Program-made: the position numbers and the translations under genes
Assembly (NCBI RefSeq): GCF_000426545.1
Contig: NZ_AUFO01000023.1
Location: 1-64,000, forward strand
Source: Paenibacillus massiliensis subsp. panacisoli DSM 21345
GTDB lineage: Bacteria; Bacillota; Bacilli; Paenibacillales; Paenibacillaceae
Direction: 5' to 3'
DNA: 64,000 bases
Part shown: piece after piece, positions 50,139 through 60,131 of the stretch
How positions within the stretch are numbered: position 1 is the first letter of the stretch
How the letters are laid out: every line of letters begins with the position of its first letter
Notes under the pieces: generated by a model
Told to the model about the DNA's origin: nothing
The model's input: the letters and a program-made list of their open reading frames with translations, nothing else
Database searches by the model: none

Positions 50139-50913
50139 GTCGGTCATAATACGTATCACGTAGCTGGAATTCCGTGTCCTTATAAAAGCATCCACGGTCC
50201 TCCATGGCACTACGGACCGACATTTTTGCCAGATCCATCATATTGTGATCCAGGCTCAGGTGAGCCAGGTATGTGCGCTTGGTAACTCCGGTTAACAGCT
50301 CACTCAGGATCGCTCCGGCCATCTCATTGGACAAATGCCCGATATCACTAAGAATTCGACGCTTGATATTCCATGGATAGCGGCCCATCCGCAGCATATT
50401 CACATCATGATTCGCTTCCAGCACCATCACATCTGCGTCTGAGATGGCCTCCTTCACCTTATCGCTCACATAGCCGAGATCAGTCGCCACGCTTAGCTTT
50501 GACTCCCCGTCATAGAAGTTATACCCGACGGGCTCGGCCGCATCATGCGAGATCGCGAAGGATTCGACACGCAAGGAGCCGAACTCACGCGTAGCTCCAG
50601 TCTCCAGCATGACACGCTGAATATCCTCAAGTGTCCCTACATGCTTGCTCATCGCCGCCCAAGTCTTCTCATTAGCATAGATGGGAAGCTTGTACTTGCG
50701 GGCAATCGCCCCCAAACCCTTAATATGATCTGAATGCTCATGGGTCACCAGAATGCCGTTCAGATCTTCACCGGTTAGCTCCCGCTCCTTCAGCAGCTCC
50801 TCAATACGCTTCGCACTGAGTCCTGCATCAATCATTAGCGCAGTATCCTCATTCTTGATGACGGTGGCATTGCCTGTCGATCCACTCGACAGGACCGTAA
50901 ATGACATGCCCAT
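50107..50913 (-). CDS. walJ: MBL-fold hydrolase WalJ (YycJ)
   Basis: 268 residues from ATG 50913, just after the yycI stop (GGAGGGG ten bases ahead). Beta-lactamase fold: FTVLSSGSTGNATVI, ILVTHEHSDHIKGL (HxHxDH), MVLEANHDVNML and AHLSLDHN. WalJ is a predicted phosphodiesterase/nuclease co-transcribed with walRK, affecting replication-division timing in streptococci. Last gene of the wal operon. Confidence 0.93.
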   Translation of the reverse strand: MGMSFTVLSSGSTGNATVIKNEDTALMIDAGLSAKRIEELLKERELTGEDLNGILVTHEHSDHIKGLGAIARKYKLPIYANEKTWAAMSKHVGTLEDIQRVMLETGATREFGSLRVESFAISHDAAEPVGYNFYDGESKLSVATDLGYVSDKVKEAISDADVMVLEANHDVNMLRMGRYPWNIKRRILSDIGHLSNEMAGAILSELLTGVTKRTYLAHLSLDHNMMDLAKMSVRSAMEDRGCFYKDTEFQLRDTYYDRPTPWDKVSES

Positions 50914-50917
50914 GTAA

Positions 50918-51670
50918 CTATAACCCCTCCGTTTGTTCTGTCTTCGGACTAATGACATCCCCGTTCATCTGAACGTAATAGACCTTGCCGTCTTCCAGCG
51001 TGAAGCGCCATACGGGTGCCGCCACCTGGTTGTCCGAATTAAATACACTACCGTAATAGCCAAGCTTAATATCCTTGACTGTTGCACCAGCTGGCAGAAA
51101 ATTATCAATTAACCTTCCCAAGGCCTTTGAGGCCGGAAGCACCTTCTCTGCTTCTCCCGAGGACTGCATCTCTACGGGTGTCTGACGATATGCTCGTATC
51201 TTCTGATTGCTATAATACAGCTCCAGATTCACATTGAACAGAGGATAGCGGTTCTCCACGAGTGGATGAAGCACGAATACGCCGTACTGCACATCCAATT
51301 CCAGCTCTGCCAATGGATCATATTCGTAATCGCGGATATCCTGAATCTCGTCCTCTAGCTCCTGAATCAGCTCTGGGCGGTTGAACATGAGTCGGCTATC
51401 GACAGGCATTGCCAGCTCTGTACGTTTGCCCGCCTCTCCATTCAGATACGTATAGGACAGCTTGGACAGCTCGGGGGTATCGCCGGGAATGGGCGCCAGC
51501 ACCTGGATGCTCTTCTGCTCCATCAGCTGCTGTGTGCCTACATCCAGTGAAGTGAAATCCAGATTCGGTCCGACCGTCTCCCGCGCATCATTCCATAGCT
51601 GATTGGCTAATACCAGATTCAGCAGGAAAAAGGTGAAGATCAATACATTCTTGGCGCGGCTCCAATCCAT
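50918..51670 (-). CDS. yycI: Two-component regulatory protein YycI
   Basis: 250 residues. One N-terminal membrane anchor (NVLIFTFFLLNLVLANQL) and an extracytoplasmic domain with PepSY-like repeats (EDEIQDIRDYEYDPLAELEL, PVWRFTLEDGKVYYVQMNGD). YycI with YycH forms a membrane complex that modulates WalK. Follows yycH by 70 bases. Confidence 0.9.
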   Translation of the reverse strand: MDWSRAKNVLIFTFFLLNLVLANQLWNDARETVGPNLDFTSLDVGTQQLMEQKSIQVLAPIPGDTPELSKLSYTYLNGEAGKRTELAMPVDSRLMFNRPELIQELEDEIQDIRDYEYDPLAELELDVQYGVFVLHPLVENRYPLFNVNLELYYSNQKIRAYRQTPVEMQSSGEAEKVLPASKALGRLIDNFLPAGATVKDIKLGYYGSVFNSDNQVAAPVWRFTLEDGKVYYVQMNGDVISPKTEQTEGL

Positions 51671-51740
51671 TCCCGTTACCTCCCTTTCCAGTCCTTCGTG
51701 TGTACTTCATTTACGAGCCTTCACTACACCGATCTCTCGC

Positions 51741-53078
51741 TTAAGGGATCGTACCACTCACCGGCGGCTGTGGTGCAGGCGTAGCCTGGATCGTCTGTAT
51801 TCCACCGTTCAGCAGCTGAATACGCCATACAGGAACCAGCTTCAGACTGCCGTCCTCTGTCAGCTCAGGTGAATACGAAGGTGTGACATCCAGAATAGTC
51901 TTGTTGCCAGCGAGCTGCTTCAGCCTGGCACGTAGCTCCTCTCCACCCGGCAGCAGCATGGATGCATTCGATTGTTCCCCACCCTTCAGATAGAGCAGAG
52001 ACCTCTCATAGACTGATGCTGTCTCTTGCTGCACCTCTAGCCGGATCGTACCGAACCTGAATGATGGCCTGTCCAACACAGGATAGGACCCGTAATACTG
52101 CTGGAAAGAGACATTCGTTCGATACTCTTCACCCGAGACATCACTTGCGTTATTCATGATGAGCCGATAGGCGCCATCCCAGCCCCCATGCTGATTGACG
52201 AAGTCTACAGCAGCCAGAATATCCCTAACCGGGTTACCAGGCTCTGAGGAAGGTGCTGCTGGATCGGTATAGCCCATCCACCGCTGGCTCTGCTTTACCT
52301 GTAGACTACGCTTGCTGTCCGTATAGATCTCGGAGCCGTCTTTTTCCTGAATATTACGAGTAATTCCCGGATCGAAGAAGAGATTCCGCTGCATTTGCTC
52401 TGTCGTGAACAATCCCGAATTCACGATCGGCTCCTGCATCTCTATATGGTCCATTGGAATATAATATTGCCCCGATATCAGCTCATACGGAGTCGCATTC
52501 TGTCCGAAGCTCACATGCTGCTGTACATCCTGTACGGTCAGATCAACCTCATTAGCCTCGTACACTACGTCTCCCCTCGCACTGAAGAAGAGCGCATGTG
52601 TCCTTGTGGCCTTCTCATCGGTGTACACCCAGATTCGGTTAATCGTCTCGGCCTGGAATACGGGGTCTGCCGTCAAACGCATCATTCGCTCCAACAGCGT
52701 GACGGGTACGCCTCCGCTGAACACCATCTCGATCCCTTCATACTTGCGACGAACCTCACTCCAGTTAGCCGACTGAATACTTCGACGCTCGAAGCTTTGG
52801 AAGCTTCGGCTCTCTAGCCGGGTGAAGATTAGCTTGTAGAAGGTCGTCTCAGGATAAAAGACTGTGTGCTTATCCTCGCCCATATGAACGATAATTTTGT
52901 TGGGGAAGATTAACTGCTCAATACGCTGCTCCTGCCCCATGCTGTCGGTCTTGACATAATTGGTCTCTGAGCTGACGATTGAATCTCCGCCAGGGAGGCG
53001 ATAGATCAGGAAGTAGCTCTGAATCAGACTGCTGAGGACCAGCAGGAACAGAACCATAGACTTAAGCTGCTCCTTCAT
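51741..53078 (-). CDS. yycH: Two-component regulatory protein YycH
   Basis: 445 residues. N-terminal membrane helix (SMVLFLLVLSSLIQSYFLIY) then an outside domain of mixed alpha/beta type; blocks such as GGVPVTLLERMMRLTADPVF and the C-terminal LVPVWRIQLLNGGIQTI match YycH. Overlaps walK by 4 bases. It adjusts WalK activity; in B. subtilis it acts negatively. Length is normal for the family. Confidence 0.92.
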   Translation of the reverse strand: MKEQLKSMVLFLLVLSSLIQSYFLIYRLPGGDSIVSSETNYVKTDSMGQEQRIEQLIFPNKIIVHMGEDKHTVFYPETTFYKLIFTRLESRSFQSFERRSIQSANWSEVRRKYEGIEMVFSGGVPVTLLERMMRLTADPVFQAETINRIWVYTDEKATRTHALFFSARGDVVYEANEVDLTVQDVQQHVSFGQNATPYELISGQYYIPMDHIEMQEPIVNSGLFTTEQMQRNLFFDPGITRNIQEKDGSEIYTDSKRSLQVKQSQRWMGYTDPAAPSSEPGNPVRDILAAVDFVNQHGGWDGAYRLIMNNASDVSGEEYRTNVSFQQYYGSYPVLDRPSFRFGTIRLEVQQETASVYERSLLYLKGGEQSNASMLLPGGEELRARLKQLAGNKTILDVTPSYSPELTEDGSLKLVPVWRIQLLNGGIQTIQATPAPQPPVSGTIP

Positions 53079-54901
53079 GAGGACTCCCTCCCTTCGCCCG
53101 GCATCGGCAGAGTAAAGGTCGCACGGGTACCTTGATCGAGTTCAGACTCTAGGTATATATCGCCACCATGGGCTTTTACAATTTCCCGGGCAATGGATAG
53201 GCCTAGTCCAGTCCCTCCCATATTACGTGATCTGGCCTTGTCTACACGATAGAACCGCTCAAAAATACGATCCAAATCCTTCTTCGGAATCCCCATGCCC
53301 GTATCTTGTACCGAGATGGAGAGCAGCCCCTCTCTCTTGACACCCTCCATACGGATGCTTCCACCCTCTGGTGTATACTTGAGTGCATTGGATACCAGAT
53401 TATCGAGCACCTGATCCATCTGATCCCGGTCCACCACGACCTGAGTGATGCTGTCTTCGACCTGTACCTGATACTCAATATGCTTCTGCTGCATCTGGAA
53501 GGAGAAGCGGTCTGCTACGTCCTCCAGCATCTCTACGACATCAACTGTCTGCATACGGAGTGGCGCCTCATTGGAATCAAGCCGAGACAGATGCAGCAGG
53601 TCTGTCACCAGTCGAATCATGCGCTCAGTCTCGTTACGAATGACCCCAATGAACCGCTCGCCTAGCTGAGGCTCCGTCATGGCTCCATCATCCAGTGCTT
53701 CGGCATAGCTCTTGATGGTCGTCAGTGGTGTGCGCAATTCATGCGATACGTTCGCCACGAACTCCCGCCGTGATGCCTCCATCTCCTCTTGCTCCGTCAC
53801 ATCCTGCAGTACCGCAATCGTCCCCGTAATCCCAATCTCTCGACGATGAATAGGTGAGAAAGTCACTCGAATGACCAATGGCTCGCCCTGACCTGCAGGC
53901 TCCAATTGAAGCAGCGTAGAGGCCGGCATGCCTGTAATCAGCGCATCCGTCTCCTCCGGGTCCAGCCCCAGTAGTAAAGCAATGTGCCTGCCGCTAATCT
54001 CACGATCACTGATACCCAGCATCGTGCTGGCACGGCGGTTCACCAGGATGACCCGGCCATTCTCGTCGGTTGCCACGACACCATCGCTCATATTGGTGAG
54101 GATCGAGGCAAGCTTCTCCTTCTCTTCCTCATTTTGCGACAGTGCGTCCCTCAGACGACTGGTCATATAATTGAAAGCGTGACTCAATTGCCCGATCTCA
54201 TCGCTTCCGAATACAGGCATCTTCCGATCGAAGCTGCCCTCGGCAACAGCAGTAGCATGACGTGTCATGACCTTGATCGGATAAGTAATGGTATGCGCCA
54301 GCACCACACCCAGTACAGCTGTCAGTCCCAGCGCAATCAGCATACCCGAGATGAACACGCTGTTGATTCGCTTCATCGTATCGTACAGATCCGCCATGGA
54401 GGCAGCGATATACACTGCACCAACAATCTTGCCACTGCTGATTACTGGCTTGGCCACGACCTTTTTCCGTACATTATCCTCGTCAATCATATATTCTTCA
54501 TTATTGCGTATACCCTGTAGAGCTCTGCTAACCACGGTCTGCGTGTTCTTGCGCCCGACATAATCTGCATGCGAGTTCTGTGACGTGATCAAGACTCTGC
54601 CACTGGAATCCAGCACCTGAATCTCGGCTCCACTGAAATCAAAGAGATTATCGACCCGTGCACGCAAGCTCTCCACACTGTCTTCCTCCGTCTGGCCATC
54701 TCCACCAGCCAAATCCTGCTCGGCCAATACAGCCAGCATTTCCGCACGTGCTTGCAGATCCTGTGTGAAGTTACTCGTTAGCGAATTCTTCATGGAACTG
54801 ACAAAATACACGCCAATCAACTGCATAGCGACCAGAATCAGCAGTACGTAGATGATGATGAGACGAGCCTGAATCGTCCGAAAGAAGGACAGCCAGCTCA
54901 T
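53075..54901 (-). CDS. walK: Cell-wall sensor histidine kinase WalK
   Basis: 608 residues. Membrane helix 1 (about 12-32), an outside Cache-like domain, membrane helix 2 (about 180-205), HAMP (AHTITYPIKVMTRHATAVAEG), PAS (about 262-365), H-box NVSHELRTPLTTIKSYAEAL, N-box NLVSNALKYTPEGG, and VQDTGMGIPKKDLDRIFERF / GTGLGLSIAREIV. All domains of WalK (YycG) are present, in order. It controls peptidoglycan turnover and is normally essential. Overlaps walR by 4 bases. Confidence 0.96.
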   Translation of the reverse strand: MSWLSFFRTIQARLIIIYVLLILVAMQLIGVYFVSSMKNSLTSNFTQDLQARAEMLAVLAEQDLAGGDGQTEEDSVESLRARVDNLFDFSGAEIQVLDSSGRVLITSQNSHADYVGRKNTQTVVSRALQGIRNNEEYMIDEDNVRKKVVAKPVISSGKIVGAVYIAASMADLYDTMKRINSVFISGMLIALGLTAVLGVVLAHTITYPIKVMTRHATAVAEGSFDRKMPVFGSDEIGQLSHAFNYMTSRLRDALSQNEEEKEKLASILTNMSDGVVATDENGRVILVNRRASTMLGISDREISGRHIALLLGLDPEETDALITGMPASTLLQLEPAGQGEPLVIRVTFSPIHRREIGITGTIAVLQDVTEQEEMEASRREFVANVSHELRTPLTTIKSYAEALDDGAMTEPQLGERFIGVIRNETERMIRLVTDLLHLSRLDSNEAPLRMQTVDVVEMLEDVADRFSFQMQQKHIEYQVQVEDSITQVVVDRDQMDQVLDNLVSNALKYTPEGGSIRMEGVKREGLLSISVQDTGMGIPKKDLDRIFERFYRVDKARSRNMGGTGLGLSIAREIVKAHGGDIYLESELDQGTRATFTLPMPGEGRESS

Positions 54902-55629
54902 CCGTAGCCTCCACCCTTGCCGCTATGGATGACATATCCGAGCCCACGCCTTGTGTAGATTGTCTCTGGCTTGCTGGGATTCTCCTCAATCTTCTCACGC
55001 AGCCGCCGAATCGTCACATCGACGGTACGTACATCTCCGTAATACTCGAATCCCCATACAGCCTGCAGCAGATGCTCACGAGTCATGACCTTGTCGGCAT
55101 TTTTGGCCATATAGTAGAGCAGCTCATACTCCCGATGGGTCAGGTCCAGTTGCACTCCGTTCTTATAAGCCGTATACATATCCGTGTCGAAGAACAGATT
55201 GGCTATCCGCAAGCCCTGTCGCTCTTCAGGCGGCTTGTTATCCTGTGATATCGCACTGCCACGCTGTCGCCGCATGTGCGCCTTCACTCTGGCAAGCAAT
55301 TCCCTCGTGCTGAAGGGCTTGGTCACGTAGTCATCCGCCCCGAGCTCCAGCCCGAGCACCTTGTCGATCTCATCATCCTTGGCAGTCAGCATAATGATCG
55401 GCATCTGAAGCTGTTGGCTGCGCACCTCACGGCATACATCCATCCCATCCATGCCTGGTAGCATCAAGTCCAGCAAAATCAAATCAGGATGCTGGCTTAA
55501 GGCCACATCCACAGCTGTATTGCCGTCAAAGGCGCAGAGAACCGTGTAGCCCTCCTTCTCCAGATTGAACTTCAGTATATCGGCAATTGGTTGTTCGTCA
55601 TCCACTACGAGAATGGTTCCCTGCTTCAC
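54898..55629 (-). CDS. walR: Response regulator WalR
   Basis: 243 residues. Receiver with VVDDEQPIADILKFNLEKEG, phospho-Asp in LILLDLMLPGMDG, Lys in DYVTKPFSTREL; OmpR winged helix with LTHREYELLYYMAKNADKVM and VRTVDVTIRRLREKIEENPS. Near-identical in style to WalR (YycF) of other Bacillota. First gene of the five-gene wal operon. Confidence 0.97.
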   Translation of the reverse strand: MKQGTILVVDDEQPIADILKFNLEKEGYTVLCAFDGNTAVDVALSQHPDLILLDLMLPGMDGMDVCREVRSQQLQMPIIMLTAKDDEIDKVLGLELGADDYVTKPFSTRELLARVKAHMRRQRGSAISQDNKPPEERQGLRIANLFFDTDMYTAYKNGVQLDLTHREYELLYYMAKNADKVMTREHLLQAVWGFEYYGDVRTVDVTIRRLREKIEENPSKPETIYTRRGLGYVIHSGKGGGYG

Positions 55630-55967
55630 CTGTGTTCACCTCATTCTTATAATCCACTTTATATGGCTGCCCCTGTGCGAGATATAGCTATCCCTGTGCG
55701 AGACTCTTATCCGATTCGAAGAGCGGTAAGCCGCTCAGTATATCTCATCCCATTTTAACATAGTGCATCCGCGGATACATCCAGTACAGACTCTTGCTGA
55801 ACGCTGGTGATTTCTGCTATAGGCTAATTCATCTAGGTTCATTGAGGTCCATCGAGGTTCAGTGATGTTCCTTGATGTTCAATAATGTTCAACATGCTCA
55901 CGGAGATCAATTCATGCCAACGGATGAACTAAATTTTTCCCTATAACAAAAAAAGACTTTCTTTTTA

Positions 55968-55993
55968 AATTAAGTTGTGCTAAATTAAATTGT
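55968..55993 (+). promoter_or_regulatory. OhrR-type operator of ohr
   Basis: AATTAAGTTGT (55968-55978) and AATTAAATTGT (55983-55993) lie in tandem 15 bases apart, in the promoter region of ohr. This matches the known OhrR operator pattern (AATTAAATTGTATA-like dyads). The ohrR gene is not in the window. The rest of 55630-56027 holds the walR leader and, at 55839-55900, several loose GTTCA-containing units. Confidence 0.7.
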
Positions 55994-56027
55994 ATAAAAT
56001 ATAAATTGGAAAGGTGATGTTTTCACC

Positions 56028-56456
56028 ATGATGAAAATTCAACAAAAACTTTATGATACCACTGTAAAAGCTGTAGGAGGCCGTGATGGCTTCGTAGAAT
56101 CCGAATCTCCAGCATTGCGTCTTGATATCGATACACCTAAACAACTGGGCGGTGCTGGCGGTGAAGGTACGAACCCGGAGCAACTCTTCGCAGCAGGATA
56201 CTCTGCTTGCTTCGATAGCGCACTGAACATGGTAGCACGTATGCAACGTATTAAGCATGAGGGTACTGAGATTACTGCAACTGTCAGCATCGGCAAAGTA
56301 GAAGACGGCGGCTTTGGCATCGCTGCACATCTGGATGTACTCGTCAAAGGTGTAGATCGCGAGACTGCCATTAAGCTGGCTGAAGGAGCACATGAGCAAT
56401 GTCCATACTCCCGTGCTACACGTGGCAACATCGAAGTAACAATTAATGTATTGTAA
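56028..56456 (+). CDS. ohr: Organic hydroperoxide resistance protein Ohr
   Basis: 142 residues. OsmC/Ohr fold with the two redox cysteines in GYSACFDSALN and HEQCPYSRATRGNIEV, and Arg/Glu in TNPEQLFAAGYSAC context. Reduces organic peroxides with lipoyl-type thiols. The start is ATG 56028 or 56031 after AAAGGTG. Own promoter, operator and terminator. Confidence 0.96.
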   Translation: MMKIQQKLYDTTVKAVGGRDGFVESESPALRLDIDTPKQLGGAGGEGTNPEQLFAAGYSACFDSALNMVARMQRIKHEGTEITATVSIGKVEDGGFGIAAHLDVLVKGVDRETAIKLAEGAHEQCPYSRATRGNIEVTINVL

Positions 56457-56554
56457 GGCCCAATCCGGACACAGCCTGTATTGCCTAAAGACGAGATCAG
56501 GTCTACGCATATCGAATGGGGAATCGAATTGGCAGCGTTAAATATAAACGAGAA

Positions 56555-56588
56555 ACAAGCCTCCGAACGGAATCGTTCAGAGGCTTGT
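56555..56588. terminator. Terminator after ohr
   Basis: ACAAGCCTC...GAGGCTTGT with an inner CGAACG/CGTTCA pair, followed by CTTATT. About 100 bases after the ohr stop. Confidence 0.75.
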
Positions 56589-56751
56589 CTTATTGTGTAC
56601 GCTATAATGTATAATTTCGTAACCGATCATGAGTAGGATGGCTGGATACATATAGTTCGAATACAGCACATTGTCCAACTAACTAGGGTAATTACTGTGA
56701 TTTGTGTGATTCATGCCAATTCCTCGTATCGTGAAATTGACCCATTGCTCC

Positions 56752-58302
56752 CTATCGAAGATAAGTCATGGGATTTTGAGGAACGTTGTTTTTACGGACT
56801 TCAAAGTGAAGATGCGTGCCAGTAGAGCGTCCTGTGTTACCCATGACACCTATCGACTCTCCTTGTCGAACGACTTGGCCTGAGCGAACCCCAATACTGT
56901 TCAAATGCCCGTACAAGGTCTGATAGCCATTGCCATGATCAATGATAATTACATTGCCATAGCCGTTCTGCTGACCTGCAAAGGTCACGACACCTTCATC
57001 CGAGGCTTTAATATCACGGCCTCCTCCCATGTCGATCCCCTCATGCATTCGACCCCAGCGGCTGCCATAGCTGCTCGTCAGGACTGCACCGGATACAGGC
57101 CATACAAATTGTCCTGTTCCTTCACCTACAACCTTGGTTCCTTTGAGTACGACCTCAGGGACCGATTCCTTGATCACCTTTTGACCGAGCCATTCTTCTT
57201 TAATAACCTGGCCATTTTCCTTCGTAATCTGGAAGTCCATCTGCTTCAGCCCACTTTGGCCTGGGCGCACGACCTTGGAGGTACCGGCCTTGAGCTCATC
57301 ACTCTCACGAGTGACGATCGTCGGCTCAATCGTGACCTGCTCCACGATCTTCTCCACAGTAGTTACAGTTAAGGGAGCCTTAGGTGCAGTCACCTGCAGA
57401 GTATCCCCAATTTGCAAATATTTCTCCCGGGTCCCCGGATTGTTCTGCTTGATCTCCCAAGCTGTCATTCCGAATTGGCTTGCAATGGAAGACAACGTAT
57501 CCCCCTCACGAACCGTGTACGTAATGGGCTGTTCCTTGCTTTCCTTCAAAGCCTGTAACGCTCCCTCCTCGGACAACAGCTTGTTCGGGTCAGCCTTTAC
57601 TTCCTCATAGGTAATGTCCTCGTTCACTCCGACCGACATCAACCACGCTTTGGAGGTATTACTAGCTGATGAAGCTGAAGTCTTCTTCACAGAGGAGGTC
57701 CATCCGGCAGGCTGTCCTTGTCCTTCCGGTATGTACTCTTTCTGCAACGCCTTGATCGCAGCCTTAGCTGTATCCTCGTCCTTGACTACACCGACCTCTT
57801 CACCGTCCACCATCACCTTGACGCCCTTAGCGTATGCTGTCAGCATTCCGTCCAGCTTCGTCAAGGTGGCCTTGCTATCCACGTCGGCCTTATAGGCCTT
57901 CTCAATCTTCGTAGTGATGGCTTCGGTATTCAGTACCATTTCCGCGTCGGGATACTTCTCCGTATAAGCCTTACGCTTGTTCTCATACAGCGCAGCTAGC
58001 TGATCCTCGCTTTGGATGGCTCCAACCTCCTGCCCCTTTACATATACCTTGTAATAAGGAACGGTGTTGGCTGCAACATACTGATTACTAACGAATCCCA
58101 ATCCTCCGGCCAAGATAATTCCACTCGCGGCCAATGTCAGCCAGCGTCGCTGTCCCGTCCAAATGTGCTGACGACTCCAATCCAGCATTCTGGCAGAGAG
58201 CTCATTCACACGCTCGACAGGGTGTTTACTGCTCTGTGGCGCCTTGGACGTCTTCGTCTTTAGCTGCTTCCCGTTCGGGCGCTTCCCTTTGAAACCTTTC
58301 AT
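56752..58302 (-). CDS. Membrane-anchored M23 peptidase with LysM and G5 domains
   Basis: 516 residues. Basic N terminus, membrane helix near 57-78 (WLTLAASGIILAGGLGFVSN), a repeat region (two YVKGQEVGAI / MVDGEEVGVV-type units), LysM (YTVREGDTLSSIASQFGMTA, about 262-305), G5 (about 310-385), then M23 (HEGIDMGGGRDI, IIIDHGNGYQTLYGHL, GTHLHFEV). Zinc endopeptidase of peptidoglycan with full catalytic motifs. Position near walRK suggests control by WalR, not shown. Confidence 0.93.
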   Translation of the reverse strand: MKGFKGKRPNGKQLKTKTSKAPQSSKHPVERVNELSARMLDWSRQHIWTGQRRWLTLAASGIILAGGLGFVSNQYVAANTVPYYKVYVKGQEVGAIQSEDQLAALYENKRKAYTEKYPDAEMVLNTEAITTKIEKAYKADVDSKATLTKLDGMLTAYAKGVKVMVDGEEVGVVKDEDTAKAAIKALQKEYIPEGQGQPAGWTSSVKKTSASSASNTSKAWLMSVGVNEDITYEEVKADPNKLLSEEGALQALKESKEQPITYTVREGDTLSSIASQFGMTAWEIKQNNPGTREKYLQIGDTLQVTAPKAPLTVTTVEKIVEQVTIEPTIVTRESDELKAGTSKVVRPGQSGLKQMDFQITKENGQVIKEEWLGQKVIKESVPEVVLKGTKVVGEGTGQFVWPVSGAVLTSSYGSRWGRMHEGIDMGGGRDIKASDEGVVTFAGQQNGYGNVIIIDHGNGYQTLYGHLNSIGVRSGQVVRQGESIGVMGNTGRSTGTHLHFEVRKNNVPQNPMTYLR

Positions 58303-58846
58303 ACTTCTCTTCCTTTCATCTGTACTCCTTTGTACTCCTTAAGTATGGACATACCTTCGTCACCAGGGCTTCATATCGCCTGGACGCATCCATGGCTGTG
58401 TAGTGCGTTGAATAGTACATTTGTTAGTAGAGTGGGCATGGGCATGTTCAGTGTTCAAAATGATAGCCTCAAGATGCTCGATGATCATGCCTTAGGCCTT
58501 CTTTTATGTGACGTTCCATAGAATACAAAATCCATTCTGCGGGCATAAGCTTCCTATCCACAGGAAAGTCATAGCCACTACTTTACACGATAATCCTTAA
58601 GACAAGCTGAAGAACCAATAATTATACTAGTTTTATTTAAAATTGCTATAAAAGGTGTCAAAAATTTAACCTTTTATAAACACTTGTTTACTTTATCATA
58701 GCTACTGGATGAATTTCAACTTCATCGCTCCACAGCAAAAAGCCGCACTGGACGCGGCTTTGGGGATGATTATACAGTTAATGTTCATTTATTCCACTAA
58801 TGTTGTATAACATATATTTATTGGAAATTTTACATAGAGAGAATAC
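58303..58846. other. Gene-free stretch
   Basis: Carries the M23 promoter region and, near its right end, the terminator of the next gene. AT-rich from about 58600. No credible ORF. Confidence 0.45.
58737..58762 (-). terminator. Terminator of the Ser/Gly-rich membrane protein gene
   Basis: On the minus strand AAAGCCGC, loop GTCCAGT-like, GCGGCTTTTT. Confidence 0.8.
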
Positions 58847-59650
58847 TTATCTGCTTACTTTCAGCATGTCCATTAGCTTCGTATACTCCTCATTCGTAAG
58901 TCGCTTGGCGATGACCTGTTGTATATCCTGCAGCTCCTTCTCCGTCAATCCGCCTTCCATAGCTGTTGAGATCATCTGCATGTCCTCGGCTGGAAGCTTG
59001 TTCATCAGCATGCTGAGAATCTCTTGTTTCTGCTGTGTATTCAGCTCATCCTTCCGGTCTACAAGGTCTCCTGGGGTCATTACCAGTTCCTCTTCCTCTA
59101 AAGATCGCCCTTCTACTACTGGTGGTGTAGCAGATTCAGGGGATGCTGCTGTCGGGGTGTCCTCATCGTCTGCTGTCCCCATCACAGGTAATGCTCCCTC
59201 GGGTGTAGACTCCTCCTCCTCAGACGCCGGGTTGCCAGTCACGCTTCCCGGGGTGCCTCCCTCTGATTCCTGTCCATGAGCTGGGGAATTGCTTGTGCTT
59301 GAGGAAGCCGCACTCCCGTTAGGCAATCCTTCACGCGAACTATCTGTTGGCTTGCGTTCGCCTTGTGTGCCGCCCACAGTGCCGTTCAGGCCGTTCGATG
59401 TGCTGTTCGATGTGCTGTTCGATGTGCCATTCGTCCCCACTCCACCTTCACCCGCAGAGGGCTGCTTGGACCCAAAGAGGCCCTGTCCAATGTTCAGGCC
59501 CAGCACTGAGGTTCCCTCCAGCTTAATATTGAACATGCCTAACAGAGACTGCACATAAGCATTCACGACATATCCAGTCGTCAGTAGTGTCAGCGCTACA
59601 ATCATCACGATAGATAAGGTCTTGCGTACCATCCAGCTAATCCACTTCAT
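58847..59650 (-). CDS. Membrane protein with disordered Ser/Gly/Glu linker, unknown
   Basis: 267 residues from ATG 59650 (AAGGAGG seven bases ahead). One membrane helix (VRKTLSIVMIVALTLLTTGY), then a long low-complexity part with a short repeat TSNSTSNSTSN and acidic runs, then a compact helical end (QKQEILSMLMNKLPAEDMQM, MEGGLTEKELQDIQQVIAKR). Likely anchored with the end outside. Function unknown. Confidence 0.75.
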   Translation of the reverse strand: MKWISWMVRKTLSIVMIVALTLLTTGYVVNAYVQSLLGMFNIKLEGTSVLGLNIGQGLFGSKQPSAGEGGVGTNGTSNSTSNSTSNGLNGTVGGTQGERKPTDSSREGLPNGSAASSSTSNSPAHGQESEGGTPGSVTGNPASEEEESTPEGALPVMGTADDEDTPTAASPESATPPVVEGRSLEEEELVMTPGDLVDRKDELNTQQKQEILSMLMNKLPAEDMQMISTAMEGGLTEKELQDIQQVIAKRLTNEEYTKLMDMLKVSR

Positions 59651-59946
59651 CGGTGTACCTCCTTCTTCCGCTTCAGCCATCCAGGAATAACGCTCTCCGA
59701 ATGGAGGACCCCGTTATGAAGGCTTCGAATTTGACAAGAACCATCCAAAGCTCCTCACTGACATCCATCCTCGAATGATGCCAAGTTAACGGTAAGTCCG
59801 TCTGTCTCCATTATTGACCAAAGGAAGTCGAGTTAACCTTGCCAGCACCGAAATTAGCCCGACAGCCACTATGAGTCTCCTCCTCTTCACAGGCTGCATC
59901 TAAATCATCTCGACAAGATGTACCTAGTGCACTCTCCCACCCCAAC

Positions 59947-59991
59947 AAAAAAAACGTACCCTCCGACAGCCAATAGCATCGGATGGGCACG
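59947..59991 (-). terminator. Terminator downstream of purA
   Basis: On the minus strand CGTGCCCATCCGA pairs with TCGGAGGGTACG, followed by eight T. The rest of 59651-60131 has no gene. Confidence 0.8.
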
Positions 59992-60131
59992 CTTATTCAT
60001 AGCGCTTATATATTGCTTATTTATGCTTCCTTATAACACTTATGGCACTATAGCCCTTATTTATACTCGCAGCAGCCTTACCTCCGTTACACGAACGTCG
60101 GGTGGTAGCTTGCTCTTATTTCCGAAAAGGA

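Noticed and set aside
55839..55900. GTTCA-containing loose tandem units upstream of ohr as regulatory repeats
   Set aside because: Spacing and sequence vary too much, and the clear OhrR-type site lies elsewhere.
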